The notes below the pieces were generated by a model, which saw only the letters and a program-made list of their open reading frames with translations, was not told the origin of the DNA and made no database searches. Position numbers and translations under genes: made by a program. This document shows, one piece after another, positions 51,796 to 60,170 of a stretch of 64,000 nucleotides of DNA (position 1 is the first letter of the stretch; each line of letters starts with the position of its first letter). Source of the DNA: Leptospirales bacterium (GTDB taxonomy: Bacteria > Spirochaetota > Leptospiria > Leptospirales > Leptonemataceae); contig JAIBBM010000014.1 of the NCBI GenBank assembly GCA_019694685.1, positions 1 through 64,000 of the forward strand. The letters run 5' to 3'.

Positions 51796-52890
51796 CTACT
51801 CTGCGAAGCTGCGAAGGTCTTCGCGTGTTTTCATGCGAAGATCGCCTGACTGCGCTCCGGCTGGACTGTTTTGTTCTCCCATGATCAAGCTGCGGAATTC
51901 AGGATCCAGTTCGGATGTGTCTGCATCTATTTCAAATCCTGCGTTGTGAATCAAATTGTATGTTTCACGCGCATCCGATCCCTTCACATTCAGATAGCCC
52001 GAAACAAACAGAGAATTCCCTACGCGAAATGCTTCCTGCTGCTTGTCTTTGAGGTGGATTTCTCTTCCGGCTGCAATGCGAATCTCCGCGGATGGATTTG
52101 CTATACGATAGACACAGAGAATGCGAAGACAATAATCCGGGGAAAGAGTGGACGCATGTGCGACGTTGTGGCCGGGCACCGGAAGAAAGAAATTCACCGG
52201 AATAGAAGGCACATTCAGACTTCGTAGCCTGACCGCAACTTGCGCGAGATCTTCCGGGGATTCGCCCATTCCTGCAATGAGTCCACTGCACACAGAAATT
52301 CCAGCATCCCTTACATTCTCGATCGTCTGAATGCGATCCTGAAATGTGTGCGTGGTTACGATTTCCGCTGTATGCGATTCTGAAGTGTTTAGATTGTGAT
52401 TGTATCGATCCAGACCCGCTTCCGCAAGTATCTGTGCGAAGTGAGGATCTTTGATGATGCCTGCGCTCAAGCAGAGACGCATCGGATATTTCTCTTTGAT
52501 TTTGCGAATCAGATCTGCGTACTGCACAGTTTGTTTTTCCGAGGGACCAGTGCCGGACGTGACAATGCAGAAGCGATAGGCGCCAGAGCGAAACGCTACC
52601 TCAGCTTCCTTCAGTATTTCTTGTTCTTTCTTCAAAGAATAGGCAGGAATTTCTTCTGTTGCAGTCTTTCTCTGCGCGCAATATCCGCAGTCTTCCGCGC
52701 AATATCCGTTTCGAACGTTGTCCAGAATGTGCACCTGGATCTTGTTTCCAAAGTATTTGCGCCGCGGCTCTTCTGCGATCCCAAGCAATTCGGAGAGTGG
52801 AATTTCTCCGCGTAAAGCAAGTGCTAGATCCGCTTCTACGGGCATACTCTCCCCGTTTGCAACGCGCTTCAGTCTTTCTCGCAGATCCAT
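51796..52890 (-). CDS. bioB: Biotin synthase
   Basis: 364 residues. A radical SAM enzyme that inserts sulfur into dethiobiotin. The CxxxCxxC cluster ligands are Cys64, Cys68 and Cys71 (NGYCAEDCGYCAQRK). The second cluster ligands and substrate motifs follow: GAYRFCIVTSGTG, YNHNLNTSESHTAEIVTTH, SGLIAGMGES and EIRIAAGRE (Arg ligand). The C-terminal 25 residues extend beyond typical BioB. It stands apart from bioA/bioD (58 kb), and the intergenic region upstream carries an 82-bp repeat. No BirA-type operator (TTGTAAACC) was seen. Confidence 0.93.
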   Translation of the reverse strand: MDLRERLKRVANGESMPVEADLALALRGEIPLSELLGIAEEPRRKYFGNKIQVHILDNVRNGYCAEDCGYCAQRKTATEEIPAYSLKKEQEILKEAEVAFRSGAYRFCIVTSGTGPSEKQTVQYADLIRKIKEKYPMRLCLSAGIIKDPHFAQILAEAGLDRYNHNLNTSESHTAEIVTTHTFQDRIQTIENVRDAGISVCSGLIAGMGESPEDLAQVAVRLRSLNVPSIPVNFFLPVPGHNVAHASTLSPDYCLRILCVYRIANPSAEIRIAAGREIHLKDKQQEAFRVGNSLFVSGYLNVKGSDARETYNLIHNAGFEIDADTSELDPEFRSLIMGEQNSPAGAQSGDLRMKTREDLRSFAE

Positions 52891-52954
52891 GTTTCAGAAA
52901 AAAACTGACGACCAGGCGAACAAGCGTTTTCGAGAGCGGCAACAAGCCCCCCTC

Positions 52955-53036
52955 GCGCGTTTTATCACGCATAGAAAGTGCGAGATAGTACCCGCGGTTG
53001 CAGTCAATACGTCCCAGGATTGCGTGATAAATCCGG
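52955..53036. repeat. 82-bp repeat element, copy A
   Basis: Identical in length to copy B (53152-53233) and matching at 71 of 82 positions in the same orientation. Its ends carry the inverted repeat TTTATCACGCA (52961-52971) / TGCGTGATAAA (53021-53031), perfect over 11 bp, so it can form a hairpin. It begins 65 bp before the bioB start codon, on its promoter side. Differences between the copies lie in the inner right third, while ends and the stretch AAAGTGCGAGATA are conserved. Confidence 0.8.
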
Positions 53037-53151
53037 CGGCGTGGGCGATGCAAATGCACGCATATTCCGGTGGCCGAATTCTGGGAAGGATTCGCGATGG
53101 ATACAGCGTTTTTTGTCGAGGCGCGATCGCGAGCGTCCGTGGTCGCTCCCC

Positions 53152-53233
53152 GGCGCGTTTTATCACGCATAAAAAGTGCGAGATAATACCCGCGGTTGCA
53201 TGTAATGCGTCATGTGAGTGCGTGATAAATCCG
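53152..53233. repeat. 82-bp repeat element, copy B
   Basis: Second copy, 197 bp from copy A, same orientation. The terminal inverted repeats are at 53158-53168 and 53218-53228. The right part (GTAATGCGTCATGTGAG) differs from copy A. About 280 bp remain to the TatP start; there I see no gene, and weak frames only. The region 52891-53511 as a whole holds no other feature I can name. Confidence 0.8.
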
Positions 53234-53511
53234 GGGCACTCCGGGCTACGGAAGACCTGATCTTCTTCCCGGCAGATCATTTGCCTGCCCTTGCGCGGCA
53301 TTTTCAAGTCCAGACAACTCCCGGCCAGCGATCTGAAGGGTGCGAAGCATCCGTTCGTGCGAAAATTCCCGTTATGCGACATTTCCTCATCACGGACGGA
53401 CGAAGCGAATGCGGAGCCCGGAGGAGCGCGGTCCGAGCAGTCCCTGCGTTCGAGGCCGCACGAGACGCTGAATCTCCTTGACGTAAATATCTGGTAAAGG
53501 CGAGTGAAGGC

Positions 53512-54555
53512 ATGCGCATTCACACAATGTCCTCATATAGACCATACGCCGCCCTTTGCGTGTTCGCACTGGCCTTCTTTCATGCTGCCTTGAATCCTTT
53601 GACTGCTGAGGTGGAATTGCGCGTCGCGACCCTGGCCCCGAGCGGTAGCAACTGGATGTCGGAAATGGAAAAATCTTCTATGGAGATCAAAGACAAGACT
53701 AACGGTAGGGTCACGGTCAAATACTTCCCAGGCGGCCAACAGGGAGATGAGCGCGACTACGTTCGCAAGATCAAGCTTGGCCAGCTTGATGGAGCGACTG
53801 TCACATCGGTCGGACTCTCTATGATAGATGAATCGATCCGCGTGCTCGAACTGCCGGATATGTTCGAGAGTGCTGAAGAACTGGACTACGTTGCGGACAA
53901 AATCTGGCCTCACTTTCAGGCAAAGTTCAAAGCGAAAGGATTCAGGCTGGGCGCCAGGGGAGAGGTCGGCTGGACATACTTTCTGTCTAAGAACAAAGTG
54001 GAATCACTTTCGCAGCTTCGCGCACAAAAGGCTTGGGTCTGGGGTGACGACGTCATTGCTCGCACGTTATTCGCCAATCTGGGAATGAACGGTGTGCCTC
54101 TGGGAGTACCGGAAGTGGATGCCGCTCTGACGACCGGTAAGGTTGACATGTGCTATGGATCGCCGCTTGCTGCCGTGGCTCTGCAATGGTATACCAAAAT
54201 CAAGTATATAACTTCCATGCCATTGAACTTCTCCGTCGGCGCGACCGTATACTGGGAAGACTCAATCAACAAAGTCACTGCGGAAGATCAAAAGACAATA
54301 GAAGAAATAGATCGTGCCTCTTCTAAAAAGATTCGCAAAGTCGCGAGAAAAAGTAACGAAGACGCCATCAACACGATGAAACGACGCGGAGTCGCGGTAG
54401 TGGAAACTCCTGCTCAAATGGTCACCGAGTTTGGAAATCATGCAGAACAAATACGCACGACGTTGACTGGAAAGGCGTTCTCAAAACAGGATCTGGATCT
54501 GGTTTTGCGTTATCGGAGTGATCATCGCATAAAGAGGGGCGGAAAACCAAAGTAG
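53512..54555 (+). CDS. DctP/TatP-type TRAP periplasmic binding protein
   Basis: 347 residues. A signal peptide (FALAFFHAALNPLTA) is followed by the DctP fold: LRVATLAPSGSNWMSEMEKS, VKYFPGGQQGDERDYVRKIK, and the arginine-bearing ligand segment near LGARGEVGWTYFLSK. The C-terminal half has AALTTGKVDMCYGSPLAAVA and NFSVGATVYWED. With TatT at 51113 it forms the expected TatT/TatP pair, though bioB lies between them and no DctQM permease genes are in the window. It likely delivers a hydrophobic or carboxylate ligand to an unlinked permease. Confidence 0.8.
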   Translation: MRIHTMSSYRPYAALCVFALAFFHAALNPLTAEVELRVATLAPSGSNWMSEMEKSSMEIKDKTNGRVTVKYFPGGQQGDERDYVRKIKLGQLDGATVTSVGLSMIDESIRVLELPDMFESAEELDYVADKIWPHFQAKFKAKGFRLGARGEVGWTYFLSKNKVESLSQLRAQKAWVWGDDVIARTLFANLGMNGVPLGVPEVDAALTTGKVDMCYGSPLAAVALQWYTKIKYITSMPLNFSVGATVYWEDSINKVTAEDQKTIEEIDRASSKKIRKVARKSNEDAINTMKRRGVAVVETPAQMVTEFGNHAEQIRTTLTGKAFSKQDLDLVLRYRSDHRIKRGGKPK

Positions 54556-54567
54556 CGCGGATTGCAT

Positions 54568-54596
54568 GAAGGAATTTCGCAGCGCGAAATTCCTTC
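54568..54596. terminator. 13-bp perfect hairpin between convergent genes
   Basis: GAAGGAATTTCGC pairs perfectly with GCGAAATTCCTTC around a 3-base loop, midway between the TatP and PP2C phosphatase stop codons. No T run follows on either side; a bidirectional terminator or a REP-like palindrome. Confidence 0.6.
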
Positions 54597-54617
54597 TGCT
54601 GGAAGGCGCACGAGACG

Positions 54618-56864
54618 TCAATTCAGGCGATCCATCCTCTGCTTCACTTTTCCGAGAGCCGCTTTCAGTTTTTCCTGGTCTGGCGCCAGTTCGACTGCTC
54701 TTTCCAGAGAGAGAGCGGATTCTCTGTACTTCCCAAGTTTGAAATAGACATTCCCCAGTAGCTTGAGTGCATGCACATGCTGCTGGTCGAGTTCAATCGC
54801 TTTTTCAAGAAATGGGGTGGCTTCGTTTTCGCGTCCGAGTCTTTCCAGACAAAGGCCACGATAGTACAGTGCCAGAGCGCCTTCTGCGTTCGTGTCTACT
54901 TTCTCCAGTGATGCGAGAGCCTCTTCGAATCTATGATTCTTCATGTGATCTACAAGCTCCGGAAGATTGATTTCAGGCGCCGCACTGAACTGGCCCTGCG
55001 GTTGGAACTCAATCTTGATCAGAGAAAGATCGTCCGTGATGTCTCCTTGCTTCAAAATCAATTCAATGATGCGATCCAGATTTCCTTCCGCCTGTTCGAT
55101 CAAGCGAAGGAACAAGGTTTCATCTTCGTTGATCTGTCTGTTTGTAGCATCGCGTGTTAGATTGATATCATCGCGTCCGTCTGAACCAATGAACAGAACA
55201 TCTCCTGGTTCCAGATTCGCCTCTGTGACCTGGTAAGATCCCTGCAATTGCGAACCAAGCTTTCGCAGATAGATGTCCTCTTCTATAAAAACCGCGCGTC
55301 CCTTTCTATAAAGGACGGCCATTGGATGCTCCGCGTTGAAAAAGACGACATGTCCTGTCGCATCGTCAATGAGTCCCATGATGCAGGAAACATACATGGA
55401 GCCGTCAAACGTCAAAAACACATTGTGAATTTCATTGTAAGTGTCCCGCAGCCAGTCCTTTGGATCGATGTCCAGATCTCGCTTGTTGGACGCAGAGCGA
55501 GACATGATCGAGTTGACCACGGAGCCCATGATGAGTGCACCTCCGGCTCCTTGCATCGATTTTCCCATCGCATCTCCGTTGACGAACATCGTATAACGTT
55601 TGCCGCGGATCTTTAGATTTCCGGTTACGCACATATCCCCGCCAAGCTCTCCTGCTTTGTTGCGGAATGTGAATTCTTTCTTTTGTTTCACGAAGAACTC
55701 AGTTTTTACGTCCTTGCTTCGATTGTAGTTCTTAAAGAGTGGGTTTGCGAGAAGGTTGGTCAGATAGTAGTCTGCATCCTGTTGGGCTTTGAGCGCCTGC
55801 ACTGTTTGCAGTGTGTTCTGCAATTCGTTTGTGCGTGCGGCCACTTTGTCTTCTAGAGTGCGCGCATGTTCTCGCACTTCCTCCACCATCGCATTGAAAG
55901 TGGAGGCCAGGACACCCAGTTCGTCTCCGGTGTGGATTTCGATTTTAGTATTGTAGTCTCTGTTTTTTACTCTTTCGGCACCTTCGCGAAGCAAGACGAT
56001 CGGATGAGCCAGCCAGCGAGATATCAAATATGAAATGACAATGGAAAGAAGGAGACTTGCAAGAATGACTGCAATGCAAAGATATTTTAGCCTCTGCACC
56101 AGATTCACCTGCGAGAGCGCACTCATGTCAATGCCCATCACCGCAATGGTTCTTCCGTCTTTTGACTTGATGGGAATATAGGCGGACATCCACGTTCCCC
56201 ATTTGTCCTGATAGTATTCTTCGCTGGTGTGGACTTTGCCGTCAAAGGCAGCGCGAAGACCGGGCTGCTCAGATACGTTGTAGAGCTGGCCTATTTCAGT
56301 TGGTTGTTCGTCATCTGAAATCTTGCCGTCCCCGTCCATATCCACTCCATCATTGTCTCCGTCCACGATGAACTTCAGAATGCTTCTGTCTTTGGATTGG
56401 GGAATGGTTACGAGAATGTATACAAAGCGAATGAGAGGCGGATCTGTCCTGTACCAGGAGGGTACTTGTTCGAGTGGTCCAAGCGCCGTGACATCCGAGC
56501 GGCTTGCATTTTTGATTTGCCGCATAACGTTGACAATTAGTTGAAAGTCTGAAGTTGCTTCCAGTTCCTTCACCTGGTCTTCTGTCAGAGACATGGCTGT
56601 CTGGCCTGCGGAAATCCCGAGCAATTTCTCATCCCGCGGCAAGGTCAACTTTTCTGTTTTTTCGTTGAGCCTTTCGATGGCTGCTCTGTGTTCTTCCGTT
56701 AGCAGGAATTGTCCGGCACGACCAATGTCCGCGAGCCTTGCTGCGAGCTCATTCCACACATTGCGATAAACCAGCGAATAGAAATAGATGAGGCCAGCAC
56801 TCGTTGTGCCGACTGCGAGCAGACAGATCGCCAGACCCATCTTCAGTCCGAACTTCAAGCGCAT
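54618..56864 (-). CDS. Sensor PP2C phosphatase with HAMP, TPR and EF-hand loop
   Basis: 748 residues. TM1 is near 9-31. The extracytoplasmic domain (32-255) has a Cache-like end (ISKSKDGRTIAVMGIDMSAL-type) and the 12-residue loop DMDGDGKISDDE (175-186), a perfect EF-hand loop. TM2 is near 255-275, then HAMP, a coiled coil and a SpoIIE-type PP2C domain with GGDMCVTGNLKIRGKRYTM, FVNGDAMGKSMQGAGGALIM, LFIGSDGRDDINLTRDA and DDLSLIKIEF. Three C-terminal TPR units follow (GALALYYRGLCLERLGRENE, ALKLLGNVYFKLGKYRESAL). A probable PP2C enzyme responding to an external or calcium-linked signal. Confidence 0.85.
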   Translation of the reverse strand: MRLKFGLKMGLAICLLAVGTTSAGLIYFYSLVYRNVWNELAARLADIGRAGQFLLTEEHRAAIERLNEKTEKLTLPRDEKLLGISAGQTAMSLTEDQVKELEATSDFQLIVNVMRQIKNASRSDVTALGPLEQVPSWYRTDPPLIRFVYILVTIPQSKDRSILKFIVDGDNDGVDMDGDGKISDDEQPTEIGQLYNVSEQPGLRAAFDGKVHTSEEYYQDKWGTWMSAYIPIKSKDGRTIAVMGIDMSALSQVNLVQRLKYLCIAVILASLLLSIVISYLISRWLAHPIVLLREGAERVKNRDYNTKIEIHTGDELGVLASTFNAMVEEVREHARTLEDKVAARTNELQNTLQTVQALKAQQDADYYLTNLLANPLFKNYNRSKDVKTEFFVKQKKEFTFRNKAGELGGDMCVTGNLKIRGKRYTMFVNGDAMGKSMQGAGGALIMGSVVNSIMSRSASNKRDLDIDPKDWLRDTYNEIHNVFLTFDGSMYVSCIMGLIDDATGHVVFFNAEHPMAVLYRKGRAVFIEEDIYLRKLGSQLQGSYQVTEANLEPGDVLFIGSDGRDDINLTRDATNRQINEDETLFLRLIEQAEGNLDRIIELILKQGDITDDLSLIKIEFQPQGQFSAAPEINLPELVDHMKNHRFEEALASLEKVDTNAEGALALYYRGLCLERLGRENEATPFLEKAIELDQQHVHALKLLGNVYFKLGKYRESALSLERAVELAPDQEKLKAALGKVKQRMDRLN

Positions 56865-56922
56865 ACGTTCCCCCCTGCCAGAAGCCTACCCCCTGGATGG
56901 AAGCTGTCAATCCCCAAATCGG

Positions 56923-58212
56923 TTAGGCGCTAAACTCGATGATGGTTTCTTCCAGGATTTCGTAGATGCGATCAAGCTCCGCTCGCTCTATGATGTAAGG
57001 CAAACATAGGTAAACGATGTTTCCCAGGGGCCGAACCAGAAGCCCTTTCTCCACGCATCTTTCGCGAAAGTTAGGCGAAAAGGATCCAGTGTAACCGGAA
57101 TTGAGCGCTATCTCCATGGCCGCCACGCTGCCCATCTGTCTGGTCGTGCGGATGAGAGAACTTGCGCGGCCGGCGCACAGCGTTCTTAGATTTTCCTGGT
57201 TCCAGCTTTCGATCCACTTGATTTGTGTCATGCATGTGTCATCGATCAAATCCAGGCTTGCGTTTGCGGCGGCACATCCTGCCGGATTGGCGGTCATGGA
57301 GTGTCCGTGAAAGAGAGTGTGCGATCGATCATCGCTGTAGAATCCTTGATAGACTTTTTCGCTTGCGAGCGTTGCGGCAAACGGAACCACCCCTGCAGAA
57401 AGGCCTTTGCTGAGTGCCATAATGTCTGGCCAGATTTGTGCTTGTTCGCAGGCGAAGAAGGATCCAGTTCTTCCAAATCCTGTGAACACCTCATCTGCGA
57501 TCAAAAATACGTCATGCTGATCGCATAACGTTCGCGCTTCCTTCAAATAGGAGGGAGAATACATGATCATCCCTCCTGCGCCCTGGATGATTGGCTCAAG
57601 GATGAGCCCGCATATTTCATGCGAATTCGATTCAAGGATTTGCCTCAGGCTCTCGACGGCACCTTCCTGATCTGGTCCTTTCGCAGTGAAGACTGGAAAG
57701 AGGAGGGGCTCATACATTTTATGAAATACGGACCGAGCCCCTGCAGACATTGTGCCGATTGTATCTCCGTGATATCCGTTTTCAAGCGTGATGAATTTCG
57801 ATTTTTCTGGGCGCCCGCAGTTTACAAAATACTGAAAGGCCATTTTCAAACCGATTTCTACGGCACACGCTCCATTGTCAGAATAGAACGCACGTGGCAA
57901 ATGTCCGTTTGTCTTTTCCGAAAGTCTGTGCGAAAGACGTGCCGCTGGCTCGTGAGTGAATCCAGCATACATTACCTGATCGAGTGCATTGAGCTGCTTC
58001 TGAACTGCGTTCACGATGTCCGGGTGATTGTGGCCATGGATACTGACCCACCAGGAACCAACTGCATCTATGATTTTGCGGCCATCACTTGCGATTAGAT
58101 AAAGTCCTTCCGCTCTATCTATGATGACCGGGGGTGCGGATAGCTTCATTTGAGTGAATGGCTGCCAGGCGTGCTTCGCGTGCCAGTTGAGTATGTCTGC
58201 GGTCTGGTTCAT
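56923..58212 (-). CDS. bioA: Adenosylmethionine-8-amino-7-oxononanoate aminotransferase
   Basis: 429 residues, full BioA length. PLP aminotransferase class III: HAWQPFTQMKLSAPP at the N-terminus, DAVGSWWVSIHGHNHPDIV, the DEVFTGFGRTG motif with the PLP-binding Asp, and the Schiff-base Lys in MALSKGLSAGVVPFAATL. The W..F motif and SWW indicate BioA rather than another aminotransferase. It transfers the SAM amino group to KAPA to make DAPA. Downstream gene of the unit with bioD, and the PP2C gene begins 58 bases beyond its stop. Confidence 0.93.
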   Translation of the reverse strand: MNQTADILNWHAKHAWQPFTQMKLSAPPVIIDRAEGLYLIASDGRKIIDAVGSWWVSIHGHNHPDIVNAVQKQLNALDQVMYAGFTHEPAARLSHRLSEKTNGHLPRAFYSDNGACAVEIGLKMAFQYFVNCGRPEKSKFITLENGYHGDTIGTMSAGARSVFHKMYEPLLFPVFTAKGPDQEGAVESLRQILESNSHEICGLILEPIIQGAGGMIMYSPSYLKEARTLCDQHDVFLIADEVFTGFGRTGSFFACEQAQIWPDIMALSKGLSAGVVPFAATLASEKVYQGFYSDDRSHTLFHGHSMTANPAGCAAANASLDLIDDTCMTQIKWIESWNQENLRTLCAGRASSLIRTTRQMGSVAAMEIALNSGYTGSFSPNFRERCVEKGLLVRPLGNIVYLCLPYIIERAELDRIYEILEETIIEFSA

Positions 58213-58248
58213 AGCATCTGCTTCAGTGTGAAAAATGGGTCTGGAGAA

Positions 58249-58878
58249 TCATAAGTAAGACGTAAGGACTCCTTCTGGATCTACAGTTTCAAAATCTTCG
58301 CGAGATTTGAATTCAAAGGATCCCAGAACTCTGGCGCCAGACATTTCAGAAACGGTTCGGACATTGTCCGCATTTTCCGGCCCACAGAACACAATTCCCG
58401 CACATTCAATTTTTTCAAGTTTGAGTCGATCCAGAGTCAATAGAGAATGATTGATGGTTCCGAGTCCGGTTCTGGCAACCAGAACTACTGGAATTCTGCA
58501 TGCTTTTAGTAGATCGATCCACGTCGCAGAGCGAGTCAGAGGAACGCACAGGCCGCCGGCTCCTTCCATGATGACAGGTCCGGAGATGGACCTGGTTTTT
58601 TGAATCAAGGCATCGAGATCGATTTGGGTTCCGTCGAGTTCCGCTGCTCTGTGCGGAGAAAGAGGCTGTGTGAAGCTCAAATACGTGGGCAAGAAGAATG
58701 AATCCGCAAGACCAGTCAGGTGACGAACGGTGTCATGGTCGCCGGGATCTTCTGCACTGGCGCCTGTTTGAACTGGTTTCCAGTATCGAATGCCGCTTAA
58801 CGTTCTATGTCTCCAGAGAAGAGCTGCCGCTGCATGTGTTTTTCCGGCTCCTGTATCCGTTCCGCAGACGAAGATCAT
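58249..58878 (-). CDS. bioD: Dethiobiotin synthetase
   Basis: 209 residues. The P-loop is VCGTDTGAGKTHAAAALLW. RYWKPVQTGASAEDPGDHDT is the DAPA-binding Lys-containing stretch, IMEGAGGLCVPLTRSATW the motif for carbamate formation, and PVVLVARTGLGTINHSLLTL closes the fold. It makes dethiobiotin from DAPA, CO2 and ATP. It overlaps the upstream thioredoxin-like gene by 4 bases (ATGA) and precedes bioA by 36 bases. Confidence 0.93.
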   Translation of the reverse strand: MIFVCGTDTGAGKTHAAAALLWRHRTLSGIRYWKPVQTGASAEDPGDHDTVRHLTGLADSFFLPTYLSFTQPLSPHRAAELDGTQIDLDALIQKTRSISGPVIMEGAGGLCVPLTRSATWIDLLKACRIPVVLVARTGLGTINHSLLTLDRLKLEKIECAGIVFCGPENADNVRTVSEMSGARVLGSFEFKSREDFETVDPEGVLTSYL

Positions 58879-59264
58879 GTGGCATTCAGGAACTGAGTCA
58901 GAGTGGTGATGGGCATGTTCGCATAGCCGCGCAACACACGCACCTGTCCTCCTCTGATCAGGATCAAGGTTGGGACGGATTGGATGCCCAGCTTCTGTAA
59001 ATCGGGCCAGATATCATCTGAAGTCGCATCTATTTCTCTGACTTCATACGGTTGAAGCGCTGCTTTCAATGGGTCCGAGTGAAGGGTCTTTTCAAATGCG
59101 GGGCATTCCCAGCACCAGGTCGCACTTACATAGAAGAGCCTGGTTCCGTCTGCATGTTCAATTTGTGCTCGCGCAACCTTCCACGAAGCACTGGTTATGC
59201 GATTGTCTTTCCATCCAGGACGAACCAGTGCTGCGAGAATCGCCAGAACCAGAATTCCGCCCAA
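58875..59264 (-). CDS. Thioredoxin-like protein with CWEC motif
   Basis: 129 residues. An N-terminal hydrophobic segment (ILVLAILAALV) anchors or exports it. The thioredoxin domain has LFYVSATWCWECPAFEKTL (Cys51 and Cys54) and the cis-proline in QSVPTLILIRGG. CWEC resembles the C-terminal domain of DsbD/TlpA-like proteins. Probably a membrane-bound thiol-disulfide exchanger on the outer face. Coupled to bioD by ATGA, though a role in biotin synthesis is not known. It starts 16 bases after the peptidase-like gene. Confidence 0.8.
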   Translation of the reverse strand: MGGILVLAILAALVRPGWKDNRITSASWKVARAQIEHADGTRLFYVSATWCWECPAFEKTLHSDPLKAALQPYEVREIDATSDDIWPDLQKLGIQSVPTLILIRGGQVRVLRGYANMPITTLTQFLNAT

Positions 59265-59280
59265 AACCAGAACTCTTCTT

Positions 59281-60126
59281 TTATTTAGCAGGAGCAGTTA
59301 CCTCTGCAAGCATTGCATCTAGCTGGTCGACGGTCGTATCTGCACCGCGGTCCAGGGCCGCGCGAAGATCACGCTCTCTTTCCCAAATATTCAAAACGGT
59401 TACTCCGCCCGCCGGACCGCGTTTCTTCATGCACCACACGTAGAGCAAAACGCTTCGCGCCATCAGATTGCTGCGATCTGAATCTACGAGCGCCTTCTTA
59501 AATGCACCGGGCACGCTTAGCTTTTTGACCGTGAGTGCGGCATCGTCTGTGATTTTTGGACGATAATATTTTTCAAATTTCGAAACACAGCTGCTCCAAT
59601 CGCCTCGCTCAATTTCCTCCTGAACATACCATCCGAGCGAAATTGCCATTCCAGTTCTAAACCATTCCATTCCATCTTCAGGTGCGCCTGTCATGAGCAC
59701 GTAGCGCGCATATTCCGTGAGGATGTAGCGAGAGATCCAGCTCTTGTCTGGCATTGGACTGAGCACCATGATGACCTGGTCCTGCGATCGTAGCGTTCTG
59801 CCAGGCTTCTTCGCCGGATCGTATCCAAGTTGGAGGAGTACTGCATCGCGCTCTGCGTCTGTTTTTAGAAGCCAGATGACGAGCGGTCTTGGGACCGCCT
59901 TTTGCCCGAGGATCGATTGTAGTTTTTGTGCCGCAATGGCGAGGTCTGGCAGCGCCGGTTCGAGAGTGGTTCGAAGATCGGGCGAAAGCTTCAACTGCAG
60001 AGTGCCCTGACTCCACTGGGTCAGAACGGTTTGTGCCCTGGTCATGGTGAAAGGGGACATAACAATGGCGATGAAAAGAGCGCAACCGGCCCTTCGAGCA
60101 CCTTTTTGCTTGAAAAAGAACAGCAT
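59281..60126 (-). CDS. Peptidase-MA-like secreted protein lacking the zinc motif
   Basis: The ATG at 60126 gives 281 residues with a signal peptide (GCALFIAIVMSPFTMTRA). The fold resembles peptidase MA-like proteins: PRPLVIWLLKTDAERDAV, SQDQVIMVLSP, then the site where HExxH is expected reads YILTEYARYVLM, and WFRTGMAISLGWYV stands where the WxxEGxA helix with the third ligand is expected. All metal ligands are replaced, so it is a predicted pseudo-enzyme. First gene of the biotin unit. A function in the envelope is unknown. Confidence 0.55.
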   Translation of the reverse strand: MLFFFKQKGARRAGCALFIAIVMSPFTMTRAQTVLTQWSQGTLQLKLSPDLRTTLEPALPDLAIAAQKLQSILGQKAVPRPLVIWLLKTDAERDAVLLQLGYDPAKKPGRTLRSQDQVIMVLSPMPDKSWISRYILTEYARYVLMTGAPEDGMEWFRTGMAISLGWYVQEEIERGDWSSCVSKFEKYYRPKITDDAALTVKKLSVPGAFKKALVDSDRSNLMARSVLLYVWCMKKRGPAGGVTVLNIWERERDLRAALDRGADTTVDQLDAMLAEVTAPAK

Positions 60127-60170
60127 GGCGTCGATCCTGATGACAGACAGCGGGGCTGCAATCATTCTCT

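Noticed and set aside
52891..52960. BirA operator or biotin riboswitch upstream of bioB
   Set aside because: No TTGTAAACC-N-GGTTTACAA match, and no known biotin riboswitch class exists. Only the 82-bp repeat is visible.
52718..53523. Long plus- and minus-strand ORFs across the bioB 5' end and the repeats
   Set aside because: They are shadow frames of bioB and of the GC-rich repeat region, with basic, low-complexity translations and no recognisable domain.
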